A stretch of DNA of 64,000 nt from Clostridium sp. GTDB lineage: Bacteria; Bacillota; Clostridia; Lachnospirales; Lachnospiraceae. Under the pieces are notes generated by a model. It searched no databases and was not told the DNA's origin. It saw only the letters and a program-made list of their open reading frames with translations. The position numbers and the translations under genes are program-made. Where the stretch lies: positions 92,280 to 156,279 of the forward strand of contig JAMPFS010000002.1 of the NCBI GenBank assembly GCA_023664325.1, read 5' to 3'. Shown in pieces: positions 9,550-18,900 of this stretch. Numbering within the stretch: position 1 is the stretch's first letter; every line of letters begins with the position of its first letter.

Positions 9550-11142
9550 TTATTCGCCAAAATAATCTCCAAACTCCTCTCCAAACTCCTCAAAAAATTC
9601 ATCCGGCGATATTTCGCTTCGCCGATTGTAATATTCACTCTCGTCATCATATGACTGGTCATTATCCTTCTTCTCTTCCTTTGATGTGTCCGGCATATCC
9701 TTCTTTGCGCCAAGCTTAACCGTAAGCGTGACTTCCTCATACTCGCCCCGCTCCGTATTACGCTGCACCACCATTTCTATCTCTTCACCGGCTTTTTTCC
9801 CGGTCAGAATATTTTGCAGCGCTTCCATGCTATGAACATCACGGCCTGCAAATTTGGTAATGATATCTCCCGCCTTCAGACCACAGTTGTCTGCCGGGGA
9901 ATCCTCCACAATCTTCACAACATATACGCCATTTGGCCAATTAAATCCCTGTGCATACTCATCCGTAATATCCTTTCCCTGTATGCCAAGATATCCCTGC
10001 TCGCTTTCCTCAATCACTTCCTGATTCATCAAATCATTCACAATTGGAATCGCAGTTGAAATCGGAATCGCATATCCCATGCCCTCTACCGTGCTGTCTA
10101 CATACTTCACCGTATTGATACCGATTACCTCACCTTTTGTATTAAGCAGGGCTCCACCACTGTTGCCGGGATTAATCGCCGCATCCGTCTGTAACAGACG
10201 CATGCTGTTTTCCTCAACGTCCACTTCCCGATCCAGCGCACTAATATAACCTCCCGTAAGAGACTGTCCATAGCCCAGCGCATTGCCAATGGCAATCACT
10301 GCCTCTCCAACTCTTAAATCATCAGAGGAACCAAGCGCTGCAACTTTAATATCCGAAAGCGTATCTTCTTCCAAATCCGCCACCTTGACTGCAACCACTG
10401 CCAGATCCGCTACCGAATCGGTTCCCTTGACAGTTGCAGATGCCGCCGTCTTGTCATTAAATGCTACCGTAAGCTCCTTTGCGCCATCAATAACATGGTT
10501 ATTGGTCGCAATCAAAATCTCATCTTTTGTCTGTCCAATGATGATACCCGAGCCGGAGCCGCTTACCTCCTGCTCATAGGACTGGAACCACGAACGGACT
10601 CTCTGGACAGAAGTATTCGTGATGGACACGATAGATGGCATAACCTCCTCTGCCACATCTGCATAACCCGAATCACTCTCCTGCTTGTTGCTGGCAATTC
10701 CCGAATCTGCGGTCGTCACTGTCGGAATCTGCGTATTCGGGGTATTACCGCCAAACAGCTTGCTGCCTGCTGCATTGACACCTGCCATAATCCCGCCGGC
10801 AATCAGCCCGAACGCTGCCGCTTTTCCGATAAATACTGCCACCTTCTTTGCCTTGCCGTTCGATGGTTTCTTTTTCTTTTCTTTCTTCTCCGGCTCCGGT
10901 GCGCTGCCTGCGAAATCACTCCCTGTATAGATTCCCTGGCCATACACGCTTCCCTGGCTATATGGATTGCCGGTTCCCTGACTCTGGCTTCCCGCGCTGC
11001 CGGTTGTATCATTCAAATTCCGGCTGTCCAAATCCGGTCTGCCGGAAACATCCTCTCTCCCAAATGGACTTTCATTTCTTCCAAAATGATAAGTTGAACT
11101 GCTTTCCTGCTTTCCGTCATTTTCATTGTTCATGTTATCCAT
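9550..11142 (-). CDS. htrA: HtrA/DegP-family membrane-anchored serine protease with PDZ domain
   Basis: The protein is about 530 residues. A disordered, Gly/Ser/Asn-rich cytoplasmic N-terminus (about 90 residues) ends in a lysine cluster. One transmembrane segment (VAVFIGKAAAFGLIAGGIMAG) follows, then a trypsin-like domain with triad His (TNNHVIDGA), Asp (DSVADLAVV) and Ser (INPGNSGGALLN), at about residues 216, 246 and 328. A single PDZ domain starts near GYLGIQGKDI. The acidic C-terminal tail (PDEFFEEFGEEFGDYFGE) is rich in Glu and Phe. It should act outside the membrane in quality control of exported proteins. The ATG at 11142 has AGGTGG 8 nt upstream and is preferred to an in-frame GTG at 11154. 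Its promoter region contains a direct repeat (11215-11233). Confidence 0.95.
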   Translation of the reverse strand: MDNMNNENDGKQESSSTYHFGRNESPFGREDVSGRPDLDSRNLNDTTGSAGSQSQGTGNPYSQGSVYGQGIYTGSDFAGSAPEPEKKEKKKKPSNGKAKKVAVFIGKAAAFGLIAGGIMAGVNAAGSKLFGGNTPNTQIPTVTTADSGIASNKQESDSGYADVAEEVMPSIVSITNTSVQRVRSWFQSYEQEVSGSGSGIIIGQTKDEILIATNNHVIDGAKELTVAFNDKTAASATVKGTDSVADLAVVAVKVADLEEDTLSDIKVAALGSSDDLRVGEAVIAIGNALGYGQSLTGGYISALDREVDVEENSMRLLQTDAAINPGNSGGALLNTKGEVIGINTVKYVDSTVEGMGYAIPISTAIPIVNDLMNQEVIEESEQGYLGIQGKDITDEYAQGFNWPNGVYVVKIVEDSPADNCGLKAGDIITKFAGRDVHSMEALQNILTGKKAGEEIEMVVQRNTERGEYEEVTLTVKLGAKKDMPDTSKEEKKDNDQSYDDESEYYNRRSEISPDEFFEEFGEEFGDYFGE

Positions 11143-11198
11143 ACCAAAAACCACCTTTCTTTTATCCGATAGATAACTTCCTGTGTTATTCTATGTTC

Positions 11199-11233
11199 GT
11201 TATACTACCAAGCTTTTGTGACTAATTTGTGAC
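11199..11233 (-). promoter_or_regulatory. htrA promoter region with helically phased direct repeat
   Basis: TTTGTGAC occurs twice on the plus strand, at 11215-11222 and 11226-11233, exactly 11 bp apart. A TATAAC -10 candidate (minus strand) covers 11199-11204. There is no good -35 box; the repeats occupy that position, as expected for a site bound by an activating response regulator. Confidence 0.4.
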
Positions 11234-11254
11234 AGCTCTGTTTTAAATTTGTGT

Positions 11255-11503
11255 TTAATAATCTTCTTCAATCACCTGGAAATCCAGAAAATCAAAATCA
11301 ATATCCTCAATAAAACTGTCCCTGGTAAACTTGGTTCTGGCATGGCGGATGAAATCCGTTTTGTTTCCTTCCAGCCATATCGGTTTCGCCAGATCAAACT
11401 CATAACACATCTCTTCCAATGCCCGGAAAACCTTCTTTGTCCGTGAAATCGTATCATCCTCAATACAGACTACGGTATCCTTTAGCAGCCTGTTGCTTTT
11501 CAT
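11255..11503 (-). CDS. small conserved acidic protein, unknown function
   Basis: The protein is 82 residues, without a membrane segment or a motif I can name. It contains an acidic C-terminus (SFIEDIDFDFLDFQVIEEDY) and a central KPIWLEGNKTDF stretch. The start is chosen at the ATG at 11503 with GGGGT 7-8 nt upstream; an in-frame ATG at 11527 lacks a site. It lies 13 bp after the dehydratase-like gene stop and is probably in the same transcript. The composition and the intact ribosome binding site argue for a real gene; the function is not known to me. Confidence 0.65.
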   Translation of the reverse strand: MKSNRLLKDTVVCIEDDTISRTKKVFRALEEMCYEFDLAKPIWLEGNKTDFIRHARTKFTRDSFIEDIDFDFLDFQVIEEDY

Positions 11504-11540
11504 AATTTTACCCCAAACCCGAAACATATATGAACTCCAA

Positions 11541-12833
11541 TCACTCTTCTTCTCTTGCCACAGAAAGCATCAGCTTAATACGGTTTTCCTGATTTACCTT
11601 TGTCGCTCCCGGATCATAATCAATCGGCACAATATTCGCCTGTGGATATATTTCCTTCACCTTGCGTACCATGCCCTTGCCGACAATATGATTCGGCAGG
11701 CAGCCAAACGGCTGTGCGCAAATAATATTGCCGTATCCGGATTCTACAAGCTCTAACATCTCTGCCGTCAACAGCCAGCCCTCACCCATCTTATTGCCGA
11801 GACCAACCACACCGGTAACCAGCTCCTTGATATGGGCATAGCGCGCCGGCGGCATAAAGTCACTGTGCTTGGAGATACTCTCATAAAGTGTCCGTTCCAG
11901 CATTTCGCAGTACTTCATAAGCGCCTGCACTACCTTCTTTTTGACAGAGTTGCCGCCGTACAGATTAATATCCTCAATCCGGTTATCAATCTTAAACATC
12001 ATAAAGCCCATCACTCCCGGCACCATAACCTCGCAGCCCTGTTCTACCAGGAAATTCTCCAGATCATTGTTCGCCATGGAGGAATATTTTACATAAATCT
12101 CTCCAACCACGCCAACCCTGGTCTTCTTTTCCTTTTTAAGCGGAATCGTAGAAAAATCCTCTATGATTGCCTGCATATTCTTCTCCATTCCCTTTGGCGT
12201 ATATCCCTTCCGATGCTTAAACTGATTGGTAAGCTCCTTCACCCACTTCTCAATCATGGCATCCGCATCACCCTTATTTACCTCATAAGAACGAACCTGA
12301 TTTTTGAGCAGCATAAACAAATCGCCATAGGTAAGACCAATCAATGCCTGGTATAACATCTCTAATGTAAGCTTAAAGCCACTATTTCCCTCTAAACCGG
12401 ACAGATTCAGGGAAATCACCGGAACATGTGAAAGCCCTGCCTTCTGCAATGCCTTCCGAAGCAGATGAATATAATTGGAAGCCCGGCAGCCGCCGCCTGT
12501 CTGGGTAATCATAAGGGCAACCTTATTGACATCATACTTGCCGCTCTGCAATGCGCTGATCATCTGTCCAATAACCAAAAGCGCCGGATAACAGGTGTCA
12601 TTGTGTACATATTTCAATCCGGTATCCACCACTCTGCGCCCTGTATTCTTCAAAAGACCTACCCGGTATCCATGCTGGATAAAAATGTTGCGCAGAAGTT
12701 TAAAATGTACCGGAAGCATATCGGGAATCAAAATGGTATAATCCTTACGCATTTCTTTTGTAAATTCCACACGATCGCCACCTGCTGTCGTTGTTACCAG
12801 ATTATCATTTTGAAGCTGCGTATTCTCACCCAT
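11541..12833 (-). CDS. 2-hydroxyacyl-CoA dehydratase-like protein (C-terminal partner of a split activase)
   Basis: This 430-residue protein resembles the C-terminal third of the large (about 1,400-residue) activator/dehydratase proteins of Clostridia. Cysteines that could hold an iron-sulfur cluster occur in NDTCYPALLVIG, TGGGCRASNYIHLLRK and CAQPFGCLPNHIVGKGMV. It begins 2 bp after the stop of the activase gene, and AGAAAGGAG lies 10 nt upstream of its ATG inside the end of that gene, so the split is translated as designed rather than being a sequencing break. The two products probably form one complex. A role in activating a radical dehydratase or an analogous ATP-driven redox enzyme is inferred from the family; no HgdAB-type dehydratase or CoA-transferase lies beside it. 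Confidence 0.8.
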   Translation of the reverse strand: MGENTQLQNDNLVTTTAGGDRVEFTKEMRKDYTILIPDMLPVHFKLLRNIFIQHGYRVGLLKNTGRRVVDTGLKYVHNDTCYPALLVIGQMISALQSGKYDVNKVALMITQTGGGCRASNYIHLLRKALQKAGLSHVPVISLNLSGLEGNSGFKLTLEMLYQALIGLTYGDLFMLLKNQVRSYEVNKGDADAMIEKWVKELTNQFKHRKGYTPKGMEKNMQAIIEDFSTIPLKKEKKTRVGVVGEIYVKYSSMANNDLENFLVEQGCEVMVPGVMGFMMFKIDNRIEDINLYGGNSVKKKVVQALMKYCEMLERTLYESISKHSDFMPPARYAHIKELVTGVVGLGNKMGEGWLLTAEMLELVESGYGNIICAQPFGCLPNHIVGKGMVRKVKEIYPQANIVPIDYDPGATKVNQENRIKLMLSVAREEE

Positions 12834-12835
12834 GA

Positions 12836-15763
12836 TTATTTTGCTCCTTTCTGTTTCATTGCCGCAAACAGACTGCGAAGTCTGATCTTTACCGCACCCA
12901 GGTTCGTGATCTCATCAATCTTAATCTGGGTATAGATCTTGCCTTTTTCCTCTAATATTCTCCGAACCTCATCCGTCGTAATCGCATCCACGCCACAGCC
13001 AAAAGAGACAAGCTGTACCAGGTTAAGGTTTGGATCCTGTTCCGTAGCCACATATTCTGCCGCTGCATACATGCGGGAATGATACATCCACTGATTCAGC
13101 ACCTTTGTATCCACATGTTCTGCCATATCCGATACAGAGTCCTCTGTAATAACCACTGCGCCGAGGTCACAAATCAGTTTATTAATTCCGTGGTTGATTT
13201 CCGGATCCAGGTGATACGGACGTCCGGCAAGCACAATAACCGGTCTGTCCTCCCTCTGGGCAATGCGGAGATATTTTCGTCCTTCCATGCGAACCAGTTT
13301 CATATGCCTGTCATATTCCTCATACGCATAATTACATGCCATTGCCACATCCGACAGCTTGAAATTCCCGAAATAACGCTCTAACACTGCGTGGAACTTC
13401 TTTGTAAAATCCTTCCTCCGGTGGATTCCAAGATACTCGTAGATAAACTTTACATCGGATAAATCTTTGACATTTGCCTCCAATACCTCCGGATAATAGG
13501 CTACTACCGGACAATTGTAATGGTTGTCACCGAGCCCCTCGTCAAAATTATAACTTAAACAAGGATAAAAAATGGCATCTACATCTTCCTTCAGCAACGC
13601 TTCAATATGTCCGTGCATCAGCTTTGCCGGGAAACATACCGTATCGGATGGAATCGTATGCTGACCGCTTAAATACAAGCTTCTGCTGGAATTTGGCGAT
13701 GTCACCACGTTAAATCCCAATCTGGTAAATATAGTGTACCAGAACGGAAGCAGCTCATACATATTAAGACCCATTGGAATCCCTATCGTTCCCCTTGCCC
13801 TGTCCTTTGGAATGTCCGAACATCTGTATCCCTCCAATATCCTTAACTTATAATCATATAAATCATACCTTGTTCCCTCTGCTTTTTTCGCCGTCGGCTT
13901 ATCACAACGGTTACCGCTGATAAATCTCCTGCCATTTGCAAAGGTATTAATCGTAAGCTTACAGTGATTGCTGCATCCATTACAGGTCGTCATTTGAATC
14001 TCGTGGGTAAAGGCTTTAAGCGCCTCGGCATTGGAAATCGTGCTTTTTCCGGTACTGTTTTCCTTCGCATAAATCGCAGCGCCAAACGCTCCCATAATGC
14101 CTGCCATCTCCGGTCTTACCACGTCATGCCCGATTTCCTGCTCAAAAGCCCGCAGCACTGCATTATTCAGGAAAGTTCCTCCCTGTACCACAATATGCTC
14201 GCCAAGCTGCTTTGCAGAGGCGGCACGGATTACCTTATAAAGGGCATTCTTGACAACCGAAATCGACAATCCGGCAGATATATTCTCGATGCTGGCGCCA
14301 TCCTTTTGTGCCTGTTTCACAGAAGAATTCATAAATACGGTACAACGGGAACCCAAATCTACCGGCTTATCTGCAAACAGACCAAGCTTTGCAAAATCGG
14401 CAATCGGATAACCCAATGCGCCTGCAAAGGTCTGAAGGAAAGAACCACAGCCGGAAGAACAGGCTTCATTTAAGAATATATTATCAATGGCATTATTCCG
14501 AATCTGGAAACATTTAATATCCTGCCCGCCAATATCAATAATAAAATCAACATCCGGCTGGAACTTCTTTGCCGCCGTAAAATGCGCCACCGTCTCCACG
14601 ATACCAAAATCCACGCCAAAGGCATTCATAATCATCTCTTCGCCATATCCGGTTACCGCAGATGCCTCAATATGGATATCAGGATAATCCACATAAAGCT
14701 TTTCCAAAAACTCCCTGATAATCGGCACCGGATTACCGCCATTTGGCAGATATTCCGAGCAGAGAATGTTTGCATCTTCATCCGTCACCACCGCCTTTAC
14801 GGTAGTAGAACCGGCATCTATCCCCAGATACGCCGGCCCGCTGATATGATCCACCTGCCTGATATGGTCGGAATTTTTTTTGTGGCGCTTTACAAAAGCA
14901 TTATATTCATCCTCAGAAGTAAATAATGGCTTACAGCTCGCATATCCGCCGGAAGCAATATAACCATTGATCTTCTCCTTAAGCTCCTGCAAATCAAAGG
15001 TTTTGCTGTCCTTCTTAAGCGCTGCCCCCATTGCCACAAAATACAGGGAATTATCGGGAGCAACCCCCTCTAATTTCAATGTGGCATCAAAAGCTTTTCG
15101 CAGTTCGGACAAAAAGGTAAGCGGGCCTCCAAGATATACGACTTTTCCCTCTATCTCACGCCCCTGTGCAAGACCTGCAATCGTCTGATTCACCACCGCA
15201 TAGAAAATGCTTGCCGCAATATCATTTTTCTGTGCGCCCTGATTTAAGAGGGGCTGCACATCTGATTTTGCAAACACGCCACAACGGCTGGCAATGGTAT
15301 AGATTTTCTCATAGCTTTTGGCAGCCTCATTCATTGCCCCCGCTTCCATGTCCAGCAAAGTTGCCATCTGGTCAATAAATGCCCCCGTGCCACCCGCACA
15401 GGAACCGTTCATGCGAACCTCCAATCCGTCCGTTAAAAATAAGATTTTGGCATCTTCCCCGCCTAACTCTATTACCACGTCTGTTCCCGGAATCGCCTTA
15501 TTCACAGCCACTCTTGTCGCATATACCTCCTGCTCAAATGGTATGCCTAAAGTATCTGCAATACCCATTCCGGCAGAACCGGAAATGCAAAGGCTCATTT
15601 CCCTTTCCCCCGGAAACTGCTTCATGATATCTTCTAACATGCCTACTGTTTTGCCGGTAACCTGTGAGAAATGCCTCTGATAATCCTTGTAAACAATATA
15701 ATCTTTCTCATCTAGCACAACACATTTTAATGTGGTTGATCCTACATCTAATCCTATTTTCAT
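12836..15763 (-). CDS. acyl-CoA dehydratase activase with tandem BcrAD/BadFG ATPase domains
   Basis: The protein is about 975 residues. It has two ASKHA-type ATPase domains, each starting with a phosphate loop (GLDVGSTTLK near residue 4 and LGIDAGSTTVK near residue 315). Each has a cysteine site as used for the bridging [4Fe-4S] cluster of HgdC activators (NGSCAGGTGAFIDQ; NEACSSGCGSF). A DUF2229-type region follows, beginning with TTCNGCSNHCKL and containing further cysteines. The start is the ATG at 15763, 7 nt after AAAGAGG. The known activators use ATP to inject an electron into 2-hydroxyacyl-CoA dehydratases; the large tandem version has no proven substrate. It is cotranscribed with the dehydratase-like gene 2 bp downstream. 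Confidence 0.88.
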   Translation of the reverse strand: MKIGLDVGSTTLKCVVLDEKDYIVYKDYQRHFSQVTGKTVGMLEDIMKQFPGEREMSLCISGSAGMGIADTLGIPFEQEVYATRVAVNKAIPGTDVVIELGGEDAKILFLTDGLEVRMNGSCAGGTGAFIDQMATLLDMEAGAMNEAAKSYEKIYTIASRCGVFAKSDVQPLLNQGAQKNDIAASIFYAVVNQTIAGLAQGREIEGKVVYLGGPLTFLSELRKAFDATLKLEGVAPDNSLYFVAMGAALKKDSKTFDLQELKEKINGYIASGGYASCKPLFTSEDEYNAFVKRHKKNSDHIRQVDHISGPAYLGIDAGSTTVKAVVTDEDANILCSEYLPNGGNPVPIIREFLEKLYVDYPDIHIEASAVTGYGEEMIMNAFGVDFGIVETVAHFTAAKKFQPDVDFIIDIGGQDIKCFQIRNNAIDNIFLNEACSSGCGSFLQTFAGALGYPIADFAKLGLFADKPVDLGSRCTVFMNSSVKQAQKDGASIENISAGLSISVVKNALYKVIRAASAKQLGEHIVVQGGTFLNNAVLRAFEQEIGHDVVRPEMAGIMGAFGAAIYAKENSTGKSTISNAEALKAFTHEIQMTTCNGCSNHCKLTINTFANGRRFISGNRCDKPTAKKAEGTRYDLYDYKLRILEGYRCSDIPKDRARGTIGIPMGLNMYELLPFWYTIFTRLGFNVVTSPNSSRSLYLSGQHTIPSDTVCFPAKLMHGHIEALLKEDVDAIFYPCLSYNFDEGLGDNHYNCPVVAYYPEVLEANVKDLSDVKFIYEYLGIHRRKDFTKKFHAVLERYFGNFKLSDVAMACNYAYEEYDRHMKLVRMEGRKYLRIAQREDRPVIVLAGRPYHLDPEINHGINKLICDLGAVVITEDSVSDMAEHVDTKVLNQWMYHSRMYAAAEYVATEQDPNLNLVQLVSFGCGVDAITTDEVRRILEEKGKIYTQIKIDEITNLGAVKIRLRSLFAAMKQKGAK

Positions 15764-15834
15764 TCCGATACCTCTTTTTCCTATGTTTTCTTCTATCTTT
15801 ATCATGTTTATTATTTAAGTTTCAGACATATGCA

Positions 15835-15863
15835 ATTCTAACACACTTTAAAATACATTGCAA
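15835..15863 (-). promoter_or_regulatory. sigma-A type promoter for the activase operon
   Basis: Minus strand: TTGCAA-N17-TAGAAT, about 70 bp upstream of the activase ATG. A perfect palindrome (15885-15898) lies 21 bp upstream of the -35 box. Confidence 0.45.
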
Positions 15864-15884
15864 TTACGTTTCCTCTGTTAAAAT

Positions 15885-15898
15885 CTGTATATATACAG
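15885..15898. promoter_or_regulatory. 14-bp perfect palindrome, possible operator
   Basis: CTGTATATATACAG is fully self-complementary. It lies between the RND pump terminator and the activase promoter. The bound protein is unknown. Confidence 0.3.
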
Positions 15899-15900
15899 GT

Positions 15901-15936
15901 AAAGTACCGGCTTTTTTCCATACATGCCGGTACTTT
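15901..15936 (-). terminator. terminator after the RND transporter gene
   Basis: A perfect 11-bp stem, AAAGTACCGGC with GCCGGTACTTT, with a 14-nt loop, lies 14 bp past the transporter stop. Only a short T run follows. Confidence 0.65.
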
Positions 15937-15949
15937 ATTCATGTGATTT

Positions 15950-18900
15950 CTATTCGTGTTCTGCCTCTTCTGTAAAGACACTGTTCTCTGTAACCTCAAC
16001 GAAAAGTGTATCCTCATTCTCCGGCAGGCTGCCATCACCTTCTAATAAAGGAGAGTCGTTCCTGCCCTTCCCTGCCTTTTTGCGATTGAAAATCTCATAG
16101 ATGCAAGGCACCACGATCAGGGTCAGCAGTGTTCCGTAAATCAGTCCGCCAATGGTAACGAGCGCCATTGGCTGCGCCATATCCGCTCCCATTCCGACTC
16201 CAAGCGCCATTGTTGACAAACCAAGAATGGTGGTTAACGCTGTCATGGTAATTGGCCGCAGACGGTTCTTTCCCGTCACGATAATCGCCTCCCTTGTCTC
16301 CATTCCTTCCTCCCGCAGCTGGTTAATGGAATCCACAAACACAATACCATTATTTACAATAATACCTGCCAGCATTACCATGCCTACCATAGCAATAATA
16401 CTCACATCATTACCCGTTATGTACAATGCGGCAAACCCACCGGTAAATGCCAGCGGAATCGTAAACATGACAATAAACGGACTCTTAAGGGATTGGAACT
16501 GGGCTACCATAATCAAATACATAAATGCAATTGCCAGTACCATCATCAGCATAATCTGCCCCATCGCTTCCATGACGGTTTCATTTTCACCGGCATACTC
16601 AATACTGTACCCGGCTGGAAGGGAAACATCTTCAAGCTCCTTTTCTACACGGTTTGACACATCCGTTACGGTATACCCATCCTCAACCTGTCCGGTAACC
16701 GTAATATATCTGGTCTGGTTATTACGCTGGATAGCAGAAAGGGATCGGGTATCCTCTACCTCCGCAATCTTCTTAATCTTGATCTTTTTTGTTTCCTCCC
16801 CTTCTTTGCCCTCGATTGTAAGGTTTTCAATATCATCCAATGTATATTCCTCTTCCTCCTCGTCCTTCACATACACGGAATAATCCTTTGAATCTGTCGC
16901 AAGTGTTGTGGCGCTGCTTGCCTCTGCCAATACACCCTGTATTTTCTGATAAACCTGCGCAACCGTAAGACCATATTTTGCTGCTTTATCCTTATCAACA
17001 ATCACACGGTATTCCGGCGTTGCATCTTCTAACCCATTATCAATCTCGGTAAGACCATCCACATTTTCCAACTGCTCACCAATCTGAACCGCTAATTCCT
17101 CTAATTTATCAAGCTCCTTACCCTTTATCTGTATGGATATGCCGGACGACGTAATCGCGCTCATATCCATAGTAGAAGCCGTCACCGATATTTCACAATC
17201 AAAATCTTTTGTTTTTTCCGTGATCAGATTGGCAATCTCTTCATTGCTAAGCTTTTTGTCTTCCTTACACTCAATATAGTAGCTTACGGAATCAATGCTG
17301 TCATTCGATCCTAAACCTAACATCGACATGGAACCACCGCTTAACATGGCTCCAATGGTTTTGATATCCTCAATCTCCGACACTGCATCGATTACCCGGT
17401 CAGACATCTGCGCCGTTTCTTCCAGCGTTTTTGTACCCTCCGGCATAGTCAGGCTCATGGACATCTGGGTGGAATCCATATCCGGGAAAAATGAAAAGCC
17501 CTTAGACAGGGATAATCCCATACTTATAATAAACAGCGCCAATGCAATCACCAATACAACTGCCTTATGATCCAATGCGTTTGGCAGCCATTTGACATAA
17601 ACCTCGCTGATCCTGCTGATTAATTTATTCTCTTTTTCCGATACCCGGTCAAAGGTCTTTGATGCCACCATTGGCACAAAGGTAATCGCAATGATCAGGC
17701 TGGCTAACAGGGAATATGCTATGGTAAGCCCCATATCCTTAAATAACTGTCTTGTAATACCTGAAGTAAACACAATCGGCAGGAATACACAGACCGTTGT
17801 AAGCGTGGATGCCGTAATTGCCCCGACCACCTGGCTTGCGCCTTCTATTGCTGCTTCCCTCACCGAGTACCCATCTTTTCTCAGCCGGTAAATATTCTCG
17901 ATTACCACGATCGAATTATCCACCAGCATGCCGACACCGAGCGCCAGACCGGAAAGGGAGATCACATTTAAGGTTACGCCGCTGAAATACATCAGGACAA
18001 TGGCAAACACGACGGATACCGGAATGGATACCGCTATAATCCCTGTCGGACGCAAATCCTTCAAAAAGCACAGCAATATTAAAATTGCAAGGACTGCGCC
18101 ATATAACAGATTGCTGAGTACGGAATTTGCAATTAAGTCAATATACATGCCCTGATCCATAAGGGTTGAAAAATGAACCGTCTCATCTTCTTTCTCGATC
18201 TCCTCAAATTTTTGTTTCAGGCTGTCCGCAACTGCCTTTGTGGAATGTTCATTCTGTTTGGCGATCGAAAGAATAATTCCCGGATTTTTATTCAGTCTTG
18301 TGTAAATGGAATCTTCATTGCTCTGTATAAACACATCCGCTACATCTGAAAGCTTAATCGGGTCTACGCCGTCCATTCCGAGATCCAACAGAACAAAATC
18401 AGAAAGCGCCTCTACATCATCAAATTTTTCACCAACACGTATTAAATACTCTACATCATCCTCTGTTACATAGCCTGCCGGATAATCAAAGTTCTGGGCA
18501 GTCAGGATTCCCTTAATCGTATCAATTGTAATAATATTTTGCATATCTGCGCCGTCGTAAGCTGCATCTTTTGCATCCTCTAAGGCGTTCTTCTGCTCCT
18601 TCAGGGTCGCTTCACCCTGTGTCAGCTCTGCCTGCGCCTGGTTCATCTGGCTCTGTGTTTCCGCCTCTTTTTCTTTCAGCGACACATAACCCTCATCTAA
18701 CTGCGTTTTTCCGCTTGTAATTTTTTTCAAAGCGCTGGCAAGCTGTTTTTTCCCTTTTTCGATCTCTTTCAATCCACTCTTGATCTGGGTGAGCGCTGTC
18801 TGCAAGGACTGGATATAAGCCGGCAGTGTGTCAAATGTAAGCGGATTGCCGTCTGTACCTGTCAATGCCTTCCCATCTGCATCCTTCATATTTGCAAGAC

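Noticed and set aside
12831..12840. Frameshift or sequencing error splitting the activase
   Set aside because: The second gene has its own ATG and an AGAAAGGAG site at a suitable distance, and the stop is a clean TAA.
15885..15898. LexA-like box
   Set aside because: It has CTGT and ACAG arms as in Escherichia coli LexA sites, but the spacer is 6 rather than 8 bp, and Firmicutes LexA binds GAAC-N4-GTTC.
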